Source of the DNA: Bacteroidota bacterium
GTDB taxonomy: Bacteria > Bacteroidota > Bacteroidia > Bacteroidales > Paludibacteraceae
Length of the DNA: 64,000 bases
Direction: 5' to 3'
Assembly: GCA_023391625.1 (NCBI GenBank)
Contig: JAEWAN010000034.1
Location: 914,698-978,697 of the forward strand
The position numbers and the translations under genes are program-made. The notes under the pieces were generated by a model, which made no database searches, was not told the DNA's origin, and was given only the letters and a program-made list of their open reading frames with translations. Below are positions 1 through 7,704 of the stretch, piece after piece; the first letter of the stretch is position 1; each line of letters begins with the position of its first letter.

Positions 1-1624
1 GTACACCGGGAGCCAATACACCGGCTCCTTCTTTCCACCAAGAAGCTAAGGCAAGCTGTTCCATCCGCTGTTCAAAATAAAACTTGCTATACATTTCGCC
101 CGGTATATCTTCATATACTTCAACATTCCTTTCATAAGTGATCCACATTTTATAATCATTAAGACTCATATTAGGTACCCAGATGATATCATCGGGGGAA
201 TAATAACGAATCTTAGAGTTCGGCCCTTTGTAATCGGCATTTTGTCCATATTTTGCATTATATGCATCAATGTACCACAAATGATGTTTTTCATTCATAT
301 ACAGTCTCATCCCATTCATAGACGGAATAGTCATAGAAACAGCAGCCCAGAACGAACGGACATAATCCAGTACAGTAGATTCCGTATATTGCTTGAATTG
401 TGTGAAAGGCCAAACTTTAAACTCTTCCTCCACTCTTTGAATAGCTCTTAGCGCACCATCTGCAGCGAATAAGGCCGGTTGTGGAAAATCTCCCTGGCGG
501 GGAACCCGACAACCTAATACCCTCCGGCGCTGTTGCTCATTAAACAATAATGTAGAGAAATGAACAATACACCATTCAAAGAGTGTCCATTTCATAGGAT
601 TTGAACCTTCCCGGTTCATATACCCGATGTAAGCTTTTTCCAAATCCTTCGGACTCTCAAATTGAAATTTAAACATGACATTATCAACATGATAAATCTC
701 TCCGTCAAAATCAACAGCTCCTTTAAAAATATATCCAGATTGAAAGCTCTGTGACAATTCTTCAAAAAAAGCGGTCGGAGCTGTTGCTTTATTTTGAATG
801 TAAGGAACAACAGGAAATATGTCAGATACGGATTTTAGCGTTCTTAAATATGCTATAATCATATCCATCCTGCGCACGGTATATTCGCCTAATTTTTCAT
901 TCATGCGACTATAATCCACCATGCTTTCACCATGGATCATTTTGTTGTAATCCAGGATTCCTATTTGATTAGAACCGACCAATTCCCGGCAACGTTGTGC
1001 GAACGTTTCCGAATAATTTTTAAACTCCTTGGCAAAAGTTTCTGCATCTTCACTTGTGTAATACTCTTGACCTTTGCCTGTAGCTACTAATTCTCCCCAC
1101 CATGTATTTCTTTTGAAGAATTGATTTTCGATTCCAAACAGATAATTCTGAGTATGGGGGGTATGTCCCATTACCCGTGCGAATGTCTGTGTATTGAGAG
1201 CAATTCCAGAAGCCGGTATAACTGTTGCAGGAGCGGTTGGTTCTGCCTGCCCCACCAAATCCCTATTTTGATTTAATACCGTATTAATAGCCCCCAGCAT
1301 TTGAGCCAAGGCATTATTACTGTCAGCCGGCGCTGCAGCCGGAGCCTGGGTTCCGGAGATTTCAGCTACTTCATTCAATGCCGCTAATACCTGACTTTGC
1401 AACTCCGGTGAGATAGCAGGTTCTTGAACAGCTCCCTGTGTTGTCACCGGTTCTTCTTCATCCGGAATTTCCAGGTCTTCCTGAAATGAAATTCCGTATT
1501 TTTCCTGGTACGAATTATTGAAATTCTTCCAGTCCTCGTTGGTCATTTTTTCCCGTCTTTCTTTACTTGTAAAGCCTAATACGGAAAAAATGTCCAACGA
1601 CCTTTTTTTTGTTCTTTTGTTCAT
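1..1624 (-). CDS. Probable phage major capsid (or other large head) protein, C-terminus beyond window
   Basis: An open frame starts with ATG at 1624 and reads leftward for 541 codons to the window edge with no stop. The first 35 residues are basic and polar. Residues 50-130 form an acidic and then Ala/Pro/Gln-rich linker, and the remainder looks globular, rich in aromatic residues (motifs such as FWAAVSMTIPSMNG). The gene lies 21 bp downstream of an S49-type head maturation protease. In tailed phages the protease is commonly followed by scaffold or capsid, so a capsid role is inferred from context. The flexible N-terminal region would suit a scaffolding segment removed by the protease. A portal protein is the main alternative. 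I do not recognise the family from sequence alone. Confidence 0.5.
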   Translation of the reverse strand, partial: MNKRTKKRSLDIFSVLGFTSKERREKMTNEDWKNFNNSYQEKYGISFQEDLEIPDEEEPVTTQGAVQEPAISPELQSQVLAALNEVAEISGTQAPAAAPADSNNALAQMLGAINTVLNQNRDLVGQAEPTAPATVIPASGIALNTQTFARVMGHTPHTQNYLFGIENQFFKRNTWWGELVATGKGQEYYTSEDAETFAKEFKNYSETFAQRCRELVGSNQIGILDYNKMIHGESMVDYSRMNEKLGEYTVRRMDMIIAYLRTLKSVSDIFPVVPYIQNKATAPTAFFEELSQSFQSGYIFKGAVDFDGEIYHVDNVMFKFQFESPKDLEKAYIGYMNREGSNPMKWTLFEWCIVHFSTLLFNEQQRRRVLGCRVPRQGDFPQPALFAADGALRAIQRVEEEFKVWPFTQFKQYTESTVLDYVRSFWAAVSMTIPSMNGMRLYMNEKHHLWYIDAYNAKYGQNADYKGPNSKIRYYSPDDIIWVPNMSLNDYKMWITYERNVEVYEDIPGEMYSKFYFEQRMEQLALASWWKEGAGVLAPGV

Positions 1625-1645
1625 GATAACTAACTTAAATAATGT

Positions 1646-2506
1646 TTAAATGGATAATAACTCTGTTCTTGCTGCGACAAGCTCCTGAATTTCTTCTATC
1701 ACCTGGGAAAGGGTACGAATACCATCAATCATTCCCAGTTGTTCCGCCTCATAGGCATAATACAAGCTGCCTGTAAGTACCTCCGGATTGATTCCGGGAC
1801 GATTTGATTTCACGACGTCCTGGAAATAAATCGCTAACTTGGCAATTTCATTTTTCAGCTTTTCCGGTTTACCCTCTATCGCTTCCCGCTCCGGTAAATT
1901 TTTATCTTTCGATTCATCTGGGTAAACTTCTATAATTCTATAAGTTGAATTTCCTGGATTAGGAACGATCAAACGGGCAAACACACCGATACTGCCCACC
2001 ATAGCCATTTTATTGATGGCATAAATCTTATCAAGGTAGGAGAATGCGATATAACCGCATGATGCGCACATACCATCAATAAATCCGTAAGTAGGTTTTG
2101 TTTTTTCCCGGAGAACTTCCTCCAGATTAAACAACGAGTCGGTAGCTCCGCCCGGCGTATCTCCTTTTAAGATGACTGCCGATATTTTATCAGACAGGTA
2201 GGCCATTTTGATGATCGCTGCAATATCATCTACTCCGTAACTCCACCAGTATCCGTATTTCATCATGACTCCAATGAGCGGAATAATGGCAATAGAACCT
2301 TGCTGCCAGCTGTCAAAAGGATTTCCGGAATCTTCAAAATCATTGATTATTTCCCCGTATGTGGATATGATTGTCTGATCCATAATTTCCGGAGTGAATT
2401 TTCCGGAAATTATGGAATTGGCGATGTTAGTTAACACTTCATACCCTGAGGTATGTATCATCAAGGTGGATGCCTGAATTTCTTGAATGAATTGTTGTCT
2501 TAACAT
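1646..2506 (-). CDS. Phage head maturation protease, S49 (SppA-like) family
   Basis: A 286-residue serine peptidase of the S49/ClpP fold. An oxyanion-side Gly-rich segment (KGDTPGGATDS, about 115-124) is followed by the expected nucleophile region GMCASCGY (Ser about 149) and the conserved VGSIGV segment near 160-166. There is no signal peptide, which fits a phage capsid protease rather than a cellular SppA. It lies immediately upstream of the probable capsid gene. Its start codon sits in the 3' arm of a perfect 12-bp inverted repeat (see the 2501-2533 entry). Family assignment is good; the role in head processing is inferred from gene order. Confidence 0.8.
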   Translation of the reverse strand: MLRQQFIQEIQASTLMIHTSGYEVLTNIANSIISGKFTPEIMDQTIISTYGEIINDFEDSGNPFDSWQQGSIAIIPLIGVMMKYGYWWSYGVDDIAAIIKMAYLSDKISAVILKGDTPGGATDSLFNLEEVLREKTKPTYGFIDGMCASCGYIAFSYLDKIYAINKMAMVGSIGVFARLIVPNPGNSTYRIIEVYPDESKDKNLPEREAIEGKPEKLKNEIAKLAIYFQDVVKSNRPGINPEVLTGSLYYAYEAEQLGMIDGIRTLSQVIEEIQELVAARTELLSI

Positions 2507-2533
2507 TGCGTATGTAATTTTTACGCAATGTTA
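2501..2533 (-). promoter_or_regulatory. Perfect 12-bp inverted repeat enclosing the protease start codon
   Basis: TAACATTGCGTA (2501-2512) and TACGCAATGTTA (2522-2533) are exact reverse complements separated by 9 bp. On the leftward transcript the AUG of the protease (2506-2504) lies inside the 3' arm, so the hairpin would bury the start codon. It could equally be a DNA operator. Seen directly; function inferred. Confidence 0.55.
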
Positions 2534-2584
2534 TACATTAATGTAAGGAGGGTAAAGGACGATAATTCATTGAAAAAAGCGATT

Positions 2585-2950
2585 TTACGCTGATGTACGG
2601 GAGAAATGATACATGGATTCTATCTTATCGGAATCTATTTCTGCCAGAACGGGATAATTCTCTGAACCGACAATAAAAGTTTCCTGATCTGTCTTTAACC
2701 TCAATATCACATATAACTGGCTATATTTCAGCAAAGGTTCTTCTTGGTTATAACGTGTTACAGCTGAAATTGACTCTTTATTCGACACGCCGGCATCGGA
2801 TTGTTCTATTGAGGTTGAGTAAACGGGTTTTTCCAGTACCTGCAGTTTTTTCCAACTTACACCTGTATTCAGAACAGGAATTCCATTTTCAAACGAATTT
2901 ACTTCTCGAAGAAATACATATTCAACTGAATTACATAGTATTTTATTCAT
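2585..2950 (-). CDS. Prophage protein of unknown function, 121 aa
   Basis: A short protein with no signal peptide or membrane segment, mostly alternating hydrophobic and polar beta-strand-like sequence (for example LLKYSQLYVILRLKTD, then ETFIVGSENYPVLAEID). It sits between the 162-aa gene and the head protease, in the same orientation, with 107 bp upstream and 78 bp downstream. Its position at the border between the replication module and the structural module suggests a small virion or assembly protein, but no motif supports this. I do not recognise the family. Confidence 0.55.
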   Translation of the reverse strand: MNKILCNSVEYVFLREVNSFENGIPVLNTGVSWKKLQVLEKPVYSTSIEQSDAGVSNKESISAVTRYNQEEPLLKYSQLYVILRLKTDQETFIVGSENYPVLAEIDSDKIESMYHFSRTSA

Positions 2951-3057
2951 TTTATATACTGATTATTAATTACTTATACAATTTTCAGACGTTTTTCCGA
3001 CATTTTCCAACATTTTTTCCCCGAAAAACAGACAAAAAAAACCGTTTGGTACACAAA

Positions 3058-3546
3058 TTATTTTAAAACCGATGTCCGATATTGTCTCTTATTCCTTTTC
3101 CTCACTTTCTCCCGCCACCGATAATAATTTTTCAGCATGGCATCTTCTGAGATAGACTCAATACAGTATTTACACCTGAATTCATGTATAGTCTCAATAT
3201 ACTCTACCCCATTCTTATGCTTCTGGTAATCCAAATATTCATGCAGTTCCGCCCACATGATTGTCTCTATTCGTCGTTCTATGATTTTTACTGATCTGGG
3301 AGACAAATAATTATAAATTTCCGGATTTTTCCGAGTGGCCTGGTCATCCGTTTTACGCCTATTGGGAATACAGAACTCCAGATTACCCTGATCGACCGGG
3401 CAATATTCAGGACGTTTTTGCATCAAATCATGAATCTTTACATATAATTCGGTAGAATCAGGGAACTTAACAATATCTTGTTCATCGCCCCATTTCGCAA
3501 GGCAATATTCTGCTAAATGCTGATTTATCTGAATTTTTGTTGTCAT
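3058..3546 (-). CDS. Prophage protein of unknown function, 162 aa, basic C-terminus
   Basis: A soluble, largely helical protein. It has a CKYC pair near residue 130 and a strongly basic tail (REKVRKRNKRQYR), which would suit nucleic-acid binding. The middle part (PRSVKIIERRIETIMWAELHEYL) looks like a helical hairpin. It is the first gene after the origin-like repeat field and is read away from it. A packaging or DNA-binding role is possible but rests only on charge and position. Unrecognised family. Confidence 0.55.
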   Translation of the reverse strand: MTTKIQINQHLAEYCLAKWGDEQDIVKFPDSTELYVKIHDLMQKRPEYCPVDQGNLEFCIPNRRKTDDQATRKNPEIYNYLSPRSVKIIERRIETIMWAELHEYLDYQKHKNGVEYIETIHEFRCKYCIESISEDAMLKNYYRWREKVRKRNKRQYRTSVLK

Positions 3547-3911
3547 ATGCCGATTTTTATTACTAATTTAATAAATAATTTTCTGATATACAAGTATTTA
3601 AGTATTAAATTTTCAAAAAGTAGAAAAATTTCAATTTATTTTTTCACATACTACATACTACATTTTAATAAGACATTGAATTACAATTAATTATATTGTA
3701 GCAGGTAGTTTTTTTCATAAAAATGTAGTAGGTTATAGTATCTTGTAGTATGTGATATAAATAATCGTATATACTACATATAAATAACTATATACAAGCT
3801 ATTTAAATAATATTGTAGTATGTAGTATATGAACTTTTATTTTCTTTGCTGTAAAAAGATTATAATAAAGATGTATTTCTATTCTTAAATCAATCTAATA
3901 TTAAAATATTA
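3547..3911. repeat. Origin-like repeat field: TGTAGTATG/CATACTACA motifs in both orientations
   Basis: A 365-bp, very AT-rich gene-free stretch. CATACTACA occurs twice, overlapping, at 3647-3662. The exact inverted counterpart TGTAGTATG plus TGTAGTATA occurs at 3814-3829. Between them are TGTAGTAGG (3724), TGTAGTATG (3744) and ATACTACAT (3771), with weaker matches around 3698 and 3735. The roughly symmetric array beside the replicative ATPase gene suggests an iteron-type replication origin or a multi-site operator. Repeats are seen; function is inferred. Confidence 0.5.
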
Positions 3912-5207
3912 TTAAAGATTAATATTATTTACGTATGTACGTTTGATATAATATCGTAGAAGAGGAATTCCGGAACCTTGACTTCTTACTTTTTTACAGT
4001 CAAAACCATAAGCAGTAAGAGCGATTCCCATAGTGCGAGGGGTAACGGAGGTTAAGTGTTCGCTCCTTATTAAGCGGTTTTTGCGGAGATCGTTGATGAT
4101 TTCAGAAGCGTTCATCCAGTCTCCGTCATCGCTTCCTTCCGGATGAGCCAAATATAAATTCACGTAGTGGAAAGCATCACTTTCAATGGCATATTTTGCA
4201 TTAAATTGTTCGAACTCAGAGAAATCATCCCGGCCAAACTTCCAGTCAAATCCGGATGATTCGTAAAGCATAAGGGCTTCCGCCCACATTTGATCCACAT
4301 CAACCACTTGTATATAAGCTTCCCAGTCAATATCTTCCAATTCAATGCAACCGAACCGGCGATAACCGAAAGATTCTTGCAAAAATCCGCCCTTTTCCTG
4401 GTTTCTATTCGAGGTTCCGAGGGCTACCCCTATCCTTTTACGTTTGACGGCAAATTCATCGCCACGTCGCTTCGTAAGCAGCTCTTTATTCGACATAACA
4501 GACTTCCAGGCATCAATGGAGCCTTTTGTAATCCCGACCAGCTCATCATGGATCACAAAGGGATACCGGGTATATGCATCTTCCATGTCAAACCGGGTGT
4601 CATTTTTGATAGCGGTGATGGAGTAATCTTTCAATCCGGCCGGTATAAAATAATTCACCAGACTTGTTTTTCCATATCCCTCCCCTGCCTGAACGAAAGT
4701 AAGCATTACTTCATTAGGAATATTATCCTGCCAAAGGGCTACTGCAGATACCATCCATTTACGGATAATATAATTAGCCCTCAGAGCGGAATAAGTCTGA
4801 TCATCCGGATTAAACTCCCTGCATTTAAGATGCTGACATAATAAATCAATATGACTACAACCGGCATACCTCCCCCGTACGGAATCGAGGTAATTTTTAA
4901 TAGGATCAAAGGGTTTTATATAGTTTTTAGAGCGGATAATCTTCCGGAGAATTGTTTCTGAAACAGAGACCTCACACTCTTCAATCATGTGCAAGTACAG
5001 ATCATCAAAAGTAGGAGGCTCTTCATAGCGTGTTTTATCTTTGCACTCAATCGTTACTTTAGACGGATCATGTGCCGGAATATGTATAGTATAATGTTCA
5101 TTTAAAAATTCAACTACTTTTTGTATGTTTCCTTTTACTGAAAATAAGTCTTGTTGTTCGTTTGATAGATTAAAAGAACGGGGACGTTTCTTTTCTGCTG
5201 CTTCCAT
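3912..5207 (-). CDS. VirE-type (virulence-associated E) replicative ATPase/helicase
   Basis: A 431-residue protein with Walker A GEGYGKTS at 175-182, a Walker B-like FVIHDELVG near 212-220, and a sensor region (RIGVALGTSNRN) near 258. The order matches the VirE/P4-like superfamily III-type helicase domain used by phages and mobile elements. An N-terminal accessory part (1-150) precedes it and a small winged-helix-like tail follows. It probably drives prophage DNA replication as a ring helicase. The gene begins 1 bp after the stop of the 163-aa gene and ends beside the origin-like repeats. I see no separate primase domain. Confidence 0.8.
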   Translation of the reverse strand: MEAAEKKRPRSFNLSNEQQDLFSVKGNIQKVVEFLNEHYTIHIPAHDPSKVTIECKDKTRYEEPPTFDDLYLHMIEECEVSVSETILRKIIRSKNYIKPFDPIKNYLDSVRGRYAGCSHIDLLCQHLKCREFNPDDQTYSALRANYIIRKWMVSAVALWQDNIPNEVMLTFVQAGEGYGKTSLVNYFIPAGLKDYSITAIKNDTRFDMEDAYTRYPFVIHDELVGITKGSIDAWKSVMSNKELLTKRRGDEFAVKRKRIGVALGTSNRNQEKGGFLQESFGYRRFGCIELEDIDWEAYIQVVDVDQMWAEALMLYESSGFDWKFGRDDFSEFEQFNAKYAIESDAFHYVNLYLAHPEGSDDGDWMNASEIINDLRKNRLIRSEHLTSVTPRTMGIALTAYGFDCKKVRSQGSGIPLLRYYIKRTYVNNINL

Positions 5208-5208
5208 A

Positions 5209-5700
5209 TTAAATTACTCTTTCAGGAAAAAATTGTTTCATTAGCTTTCTTCTCTCTTCTGAATACTCTCTGAAGGCTCTCATAATTAACTGAGAATCAA
5301 CACTACCGTAAAACACGCCATACCGTCCTTCAAGAATCCATTCAAGGATCAATTTCAGGTCGGCAATATAAAAATAAAAGTACTTTGTATAAAGGATAAA
5401 TGCGAGCTGCTTTACAGTAACTGGAGGAAGAGGTTTATTGATGTTACTTACTGCATTCAAATAATTAAGCCATTCATAATAATACAACACTCCACAGTCA
5501 CATTCTCCATATTTTTTATGATTAATACGCCCATATTTTAGGTTCATTTGACGAAAAGTAAGCCGATTTTTGCGTATAGAGTCATAAATTTTATTAACCT
5601 GCCAATACTGCATTATTATCCCCTCCGGTTTGCATTGTTCGTAAAATTGCTCCCAAGTTAACGGGACTTGTGTTTCTATTATCTGTTGTTCGTTTTCCAT
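5209..5700 (-). CDS. Prophage protein of unknown function upstream of the VirE-type gene, 163 aa
   Basis: A soluble protein with a CDCG pair near residues 68-71 and an aromatic helical C-terminal half (ILYTKYFYFYIADLKLILEW, then REYSEERRKLMK). I associate such proteins with the replication region of Bacteroidota mobile elements, often directly before VirE-type helicases, but cannot name the family with certainty. Tight spacing (1 bp) to the helicase gene suggests translational coupling and a helper or loader role; this is inference. Confidence 0.55.
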   Translation of the reverse strand: MENEQQIIETQVPLTWEQFYEQCKPEGIIMQYWQVNKIYDSIRKNRLTFRQMNLKYGRINHKKYGECDCGVLYYYEWLNYLNAVSNINKPLPPVTVKQLAFILYTKYFYFYIADLKLILEWILEGRYGVFYGSVDSQLIMRAFREYSEERRKLMKQFFPERVI

Positions 5701-5756
5701 GTTGTGAATATTTTTATTTTTTCTTAAACCTTAATCCAAAAAGGAAATCTGATTTA

Positions 5757-5897
5757 CTACATGAATCTTCTATCGTATTGAGGACGGTAATTGGGTTTTA
5801 AATTTTCACTTGCAACAATCGACATAACCTCATTAAGAGCTTTTATCATCTTATTTTGCTGTATTTTAAGCCATTCTGCATTTTCTTTTTTTGTCAT
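5757..5897 (-). CDS. Small prophage protein, 46 aa
   Basis: ATG at 5897-5895 overlaps the TGA of the upstream 63-aa gene in an ATGA junction, which is good evidence of translational coupling. It reads 46 codons to a TAG at 5759-5757. The product is polar and helical at first (MTKKENAEWLKIQQNKMIK) with a basic tail ending in YDRRFM. No known domain. The junction and same-strand packing support a real gene even though it is very short. Confidence 0.5.
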   Translation of the reverse strand: MTKKENAEWLKIQQNKMIKALNEVMSIVASENLKPNYRPQYDRRFM

Positions 5898-6085
5898 AAA
5901 TTAGTACCGTTTTGTATATGTTTTATTAATTCCGATTGTGACACTTTGAATTTTTTCATGGCAAAATCAAACCGATCTCCAGAATCTTCTTTTTCCAACC
6001 AGTTGTCGTGTCCATTTATACAAAATCCGGTTTCAGGATTTTCTTGTGCAGTACCACATTCAAGGCATATAGCGTTTGCTTTCAT
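5894..6085 (-). CDS. Small Cys/His prophage protein (zinc-ribbon-like), 63 aa
   Basis: Carries CLEC at 8-11 followed by CINGHDNW, so four Cys/His ligands of a small zinc knuckle are available. The second half is an amphipathic helix. It is the first gene after a strongly structured 5' segment (6122-6245) and overlaps the next gene by 4 bp. Similar tiny Zn-ribbon proteins are common in early phage operons; no specific function can be given. Confidence 0.55.
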   Translation of the reverse strand: MKANAICLECGTAQENPETGFCINGHDNWLEKEDSGDRFDFAMKKFKVSQSELIKHIQNGTNL

Positions 6086-6121
6086 ATTAATTCATTTTAA
6101 TAATATTATTAAGTTTTTTAA

Positions 6122-6245
6122 AAGCGTAAGGGAAACAATAGGCTGCTTGCTTATTGTCCTATGTTGTTTCCCTCACCGTTCGACGCTTCGATGCGGTTGC
6201 TTTGTTATCCTGCCGGGGACTCGAACCCCGGAAAAACCGTTCAGG
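6122..6245 (-). ncRNA. Structured intergenic element with a tRNA T-arm-like hairpin
   Basis: On the minus strand a hairpin with stem CCGGGG/CCCCGG and the 7-nt loop TTCGAGT (6231-6213) has exactly the stem and loop of a tRNA T-arm. CCTG/CAGG (6242-6245 and 6209-6212) can extend it. A second large stem follows: outer AAGCGT/ACGCTT (6122-6127 with 6183-6188), inner AGGGAAACAA/TTGTTTCCCT (6129-6138 with 6164-6173), then TAGG/CCTA. Upstream is coding sequence with no acceptor 5' strand, D-arm or anticodon arm, so it is not a normal tRNA. It could be a leader structure, a processed phage RNA or a tRNA-derived remnant. Confidence 0.5.
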
Positions 6246-6247
6246 AA

Positions 6248-6463
6248 TTATTCAGTTATTTCGGTGGTAGTAACTTTTAATTCGGACTTATACTTTTTGC
6301 CATCTACGATAATCGTAGCTGAACATTCTATGTCAAATTCAAATTCAACAGAAGCTCTGCCAAGTTGGACTGTTGCAATCCCGCATAGGTCTGATACTGA
6401 TAATCCTTCTGTTCTTTCATATACAAGAAATGGGGTTACTCGAGTGTTGATTAGTCTTTTCAT
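6248..6463 (-). CDS. Small prophage protein of unknown function, 71 aa
   Basis: A soluble beta-rich protein: a hydrophobic first half (LVYERTEGLSVSDLCGIATVQL), then alternating strands ending in a Thr-rich tail (LKVTTTEITE). No recognised motif. The gene is flanked on both sides by structured non-coding segments (6122-6245 downstream, 6522-6550 and the 166-bp module upstream). Orientation and spacing fit the leftward early operon. Confidence 0.5.
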   Translation of the reverse strand: MKRLINTRVTPFLVYERTEGLSVSDLCGIATVQLGRASVEFEFDIECSATIIVDGKKYKSELKVTTTEITE

Positions 6464-6606
6464 AATAATTTGAAATAAAGTGGATGGGTTAGTTTGATAA
6501 TTTAGTATTCAAATAGCGTTCGCCTCGTTGTAGGGACCCTGTACAGAGGCCTTATCTCTGCACATTAAGTGCTTTTTTTAAATTTTCATTCATACATCAT
6601 TCTTTT
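6464..6606 (-). promoter_or_regulatory. Structured leader before the 71-aa gene
   Basis: Together with the 166-bp module to its right this makes a gene-free stretch of about 330 bp. GCCTC (6522-6526) pairs with GAGGC (6546-6550), with an inner TGTA/TACA and a GGGACCC loop. A GCAC/GTGC mini-hairpin lies near 6560-6572. A 13-codon reading frame (MNENLKKALNVQR) starts near 6590 on the minus strand just before these hairpins, so a leader peptide is possible but unproven. Confidence 0.35.
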
Positions 6607-6772
6607 TTAAAAAGCCGGTCTTTCCCGGCCGCCAGGCAGTTGACTTCACATTTTTAATGTGTCCCTGTGTTCACGATGCAGCTTTACGTTTCAGACCTGA
6701 TATTGCCAGAATCAGGAATTTTATTTCTGCTTCCCTGCATTCAGCAGAACCAATATCTCATTTACTTACAGG
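6607..6772 (-). repeat. 166-bp structured module, copy A
   Basis: Direct repeat of 7064-7229, offset 457 bp, with five substitutions. Read on the minus strand it starts 20 nt after the stop of the 85-aa gene. It folds as four successive hairpins (stems TTCTGCT/AGCAGAA, CCTGAT/ATCAGG, CACATT/AATGTG, GCCGG/CCGGC), the last followed by a run of T. The last stem looks like an intrinsic terminator, so the module could be a discrete small RNA or a structured intergenic terminator. Confidence 0.65.
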
Positions 6773-6792
6773 AAAGGATTGGATATTATTTT

Positions 6793-7050
6793 TTATGGTT
6801 TATAAGGCTTCCCACAAAAAGGACAATATGAATAAGCAACTTCTATTTCGTCCTTCTTTAGATTAAATGTACCATCTTTCTTTTTTTTACGATATACAAA
6901 TGTTATTGATGGACGGATTTTTAACTCCTTCGGAGTAAATTGTAACATACAATTCAACGATCCTTCAGGATCTCCTAATTTTTCCCGGAGTCTTTTATTA
7001 ACTTCATTAAAACAATTACAATTCATAATATTTTCATTAAATGTTTTCAT
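6793..7050 (-). CDS. Small zinc-ribbon prophage protein, 85 aa
   Basis: Ends in a clear CPFCGKPY zinc knuckle. A CNC pair near residue 11-13 could supply the other ligands. The middle is basic (YRKKKKDGTFNLKKDE). Probably a small nucleic-acid- or protein-binding phage protein. It is bracketed by the two copies of the 166-bp module, which start 12-20 nt after the preceding stop codons. No specific function is recognised. Confidence 0.6.
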   Translation of the reverse strand: MKTFNENIMNCNCFNEVNKRLREKLGDPEGSLNCMLQFTPKELKIRPSITFVYRKKKKDGTFNLKKDEIEVAYSYCPFCGKPYKP

Positions 7051-7063
7051 ATCAATTCTCTTA

Positions 7064-7229
7064 TTAAAAAGCCGGTCTTTCCCGGCCGCCAGGCAGTTGA
7101 CTTCACATTTTTAATGTGTCCCTGTGTTCACGATGCAGCTTTACGTTTCAGACCTGATATTGCCAGAATCAGGAATCTCATTTCTGCTTCCCTGCACCCA
7201 GCAGAACCGATATCTCATTTACTTACAGG
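7064..7229 (-). repeat. 166-bp structured module, copy B
   Basis: Second copy of the module at 6607-6772. Stems in plus coordinates: 7182-7188 with 7200-7206, 7153-7158 with 7168-7173, 7104-7109 with 7113-7118, and the GC-rich 7071-7075 with 7082-7086 followed on the minus strand by TTTTT. Differences from copy A are at 7177, 7179, 7197, 7198 and 7209, all in predicted loops or linkers. It begins 12 nt after the stop of the 147-aa gene and ends 13 bp before the 85-aa gene. Confidence 0.65.
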
Positions 7230-7241
7230 GATTCGCTGATG

Positions 7242-7685
7242 TTATTTTTGTATATTTTTATCAATTTCGTTTTGGACGAAGCTTAACATTTCCTGAGCCT
7301 CTTCAAGAGATTGAAAAGGAGAAGGCAAATCTTCATCCCAATAACCTTGATATCCTACCTTTTTCAATATATTATCGTAAAACATATTAATAAAAACAGT
7401 CAGTAGTTCCGAAGTATTTTCTAAAGCTGACATGGATATTGCATGGGTTCCGTCATCATCAAAGTCTATAAATTCGTTTCTGAAGGACATCAAACCTTTT
7501 AATACAGGATACTTAACTTTTATTAGATAAGTACGTTTATAATGTATTTCAAAGGATAGAGTTGACTCTGTTTTTTCATATTCTTTTATTGCAAAGCAGA
7601 ATACGGAGAATATAAATTTCAGTTCTTCTCTGGATAAATCTGAAGGCTTTTTTTTCAAAGCTTCTTTTACTTCTTCTTTTGTCAT
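7242..7685 (-). CDS. Prophage protein of unknown function, 147 aa
   Basis: I start it at MTKEEVKEAL (ATG at 7685-7683) rather than the frame's upstream Met at 7715, because this gives a sensible amphipathic N-terminus and avoids overlap with the methylase. The product is acidic and mixed alpha/beta, with the aromatic patch VGYQGYWDEDLPSPF and a helical C-terminus. Unrecognised. It is directly downstream of the methylase gene and is followed closely by module copy B. Confidence 0.55.
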   Translation of the reverse strand: MTKEEVKEALKKKPSDLSREELKFIFSVFCFAIKEYEKTESTLSFEIHYKRTYLIKVKYPVLKGLMSFRNEFIDFDDDGTHAISMSALENTSELLTVFINMFYDNILKKVGYQGYWDEDLPSPFQSLEEAQEMLSFVQNEIDKNIQK

Positions 7686-7704
7686 AATGATTTGTATTAA
7701 TAGT

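Noticed and set aside
242..451. Small rightward frame in the prophage left part
   Set aside because: It is antisense to the capsid-like frame, which is open over 541 codons.
6200..6260. Possible tRNA gene on the minus strand because of a perfect T-arm
   Set aside because: The 60-70 nt upstream are coding sequence with no complementary acceptor strand, D-arm or anticodon arm.
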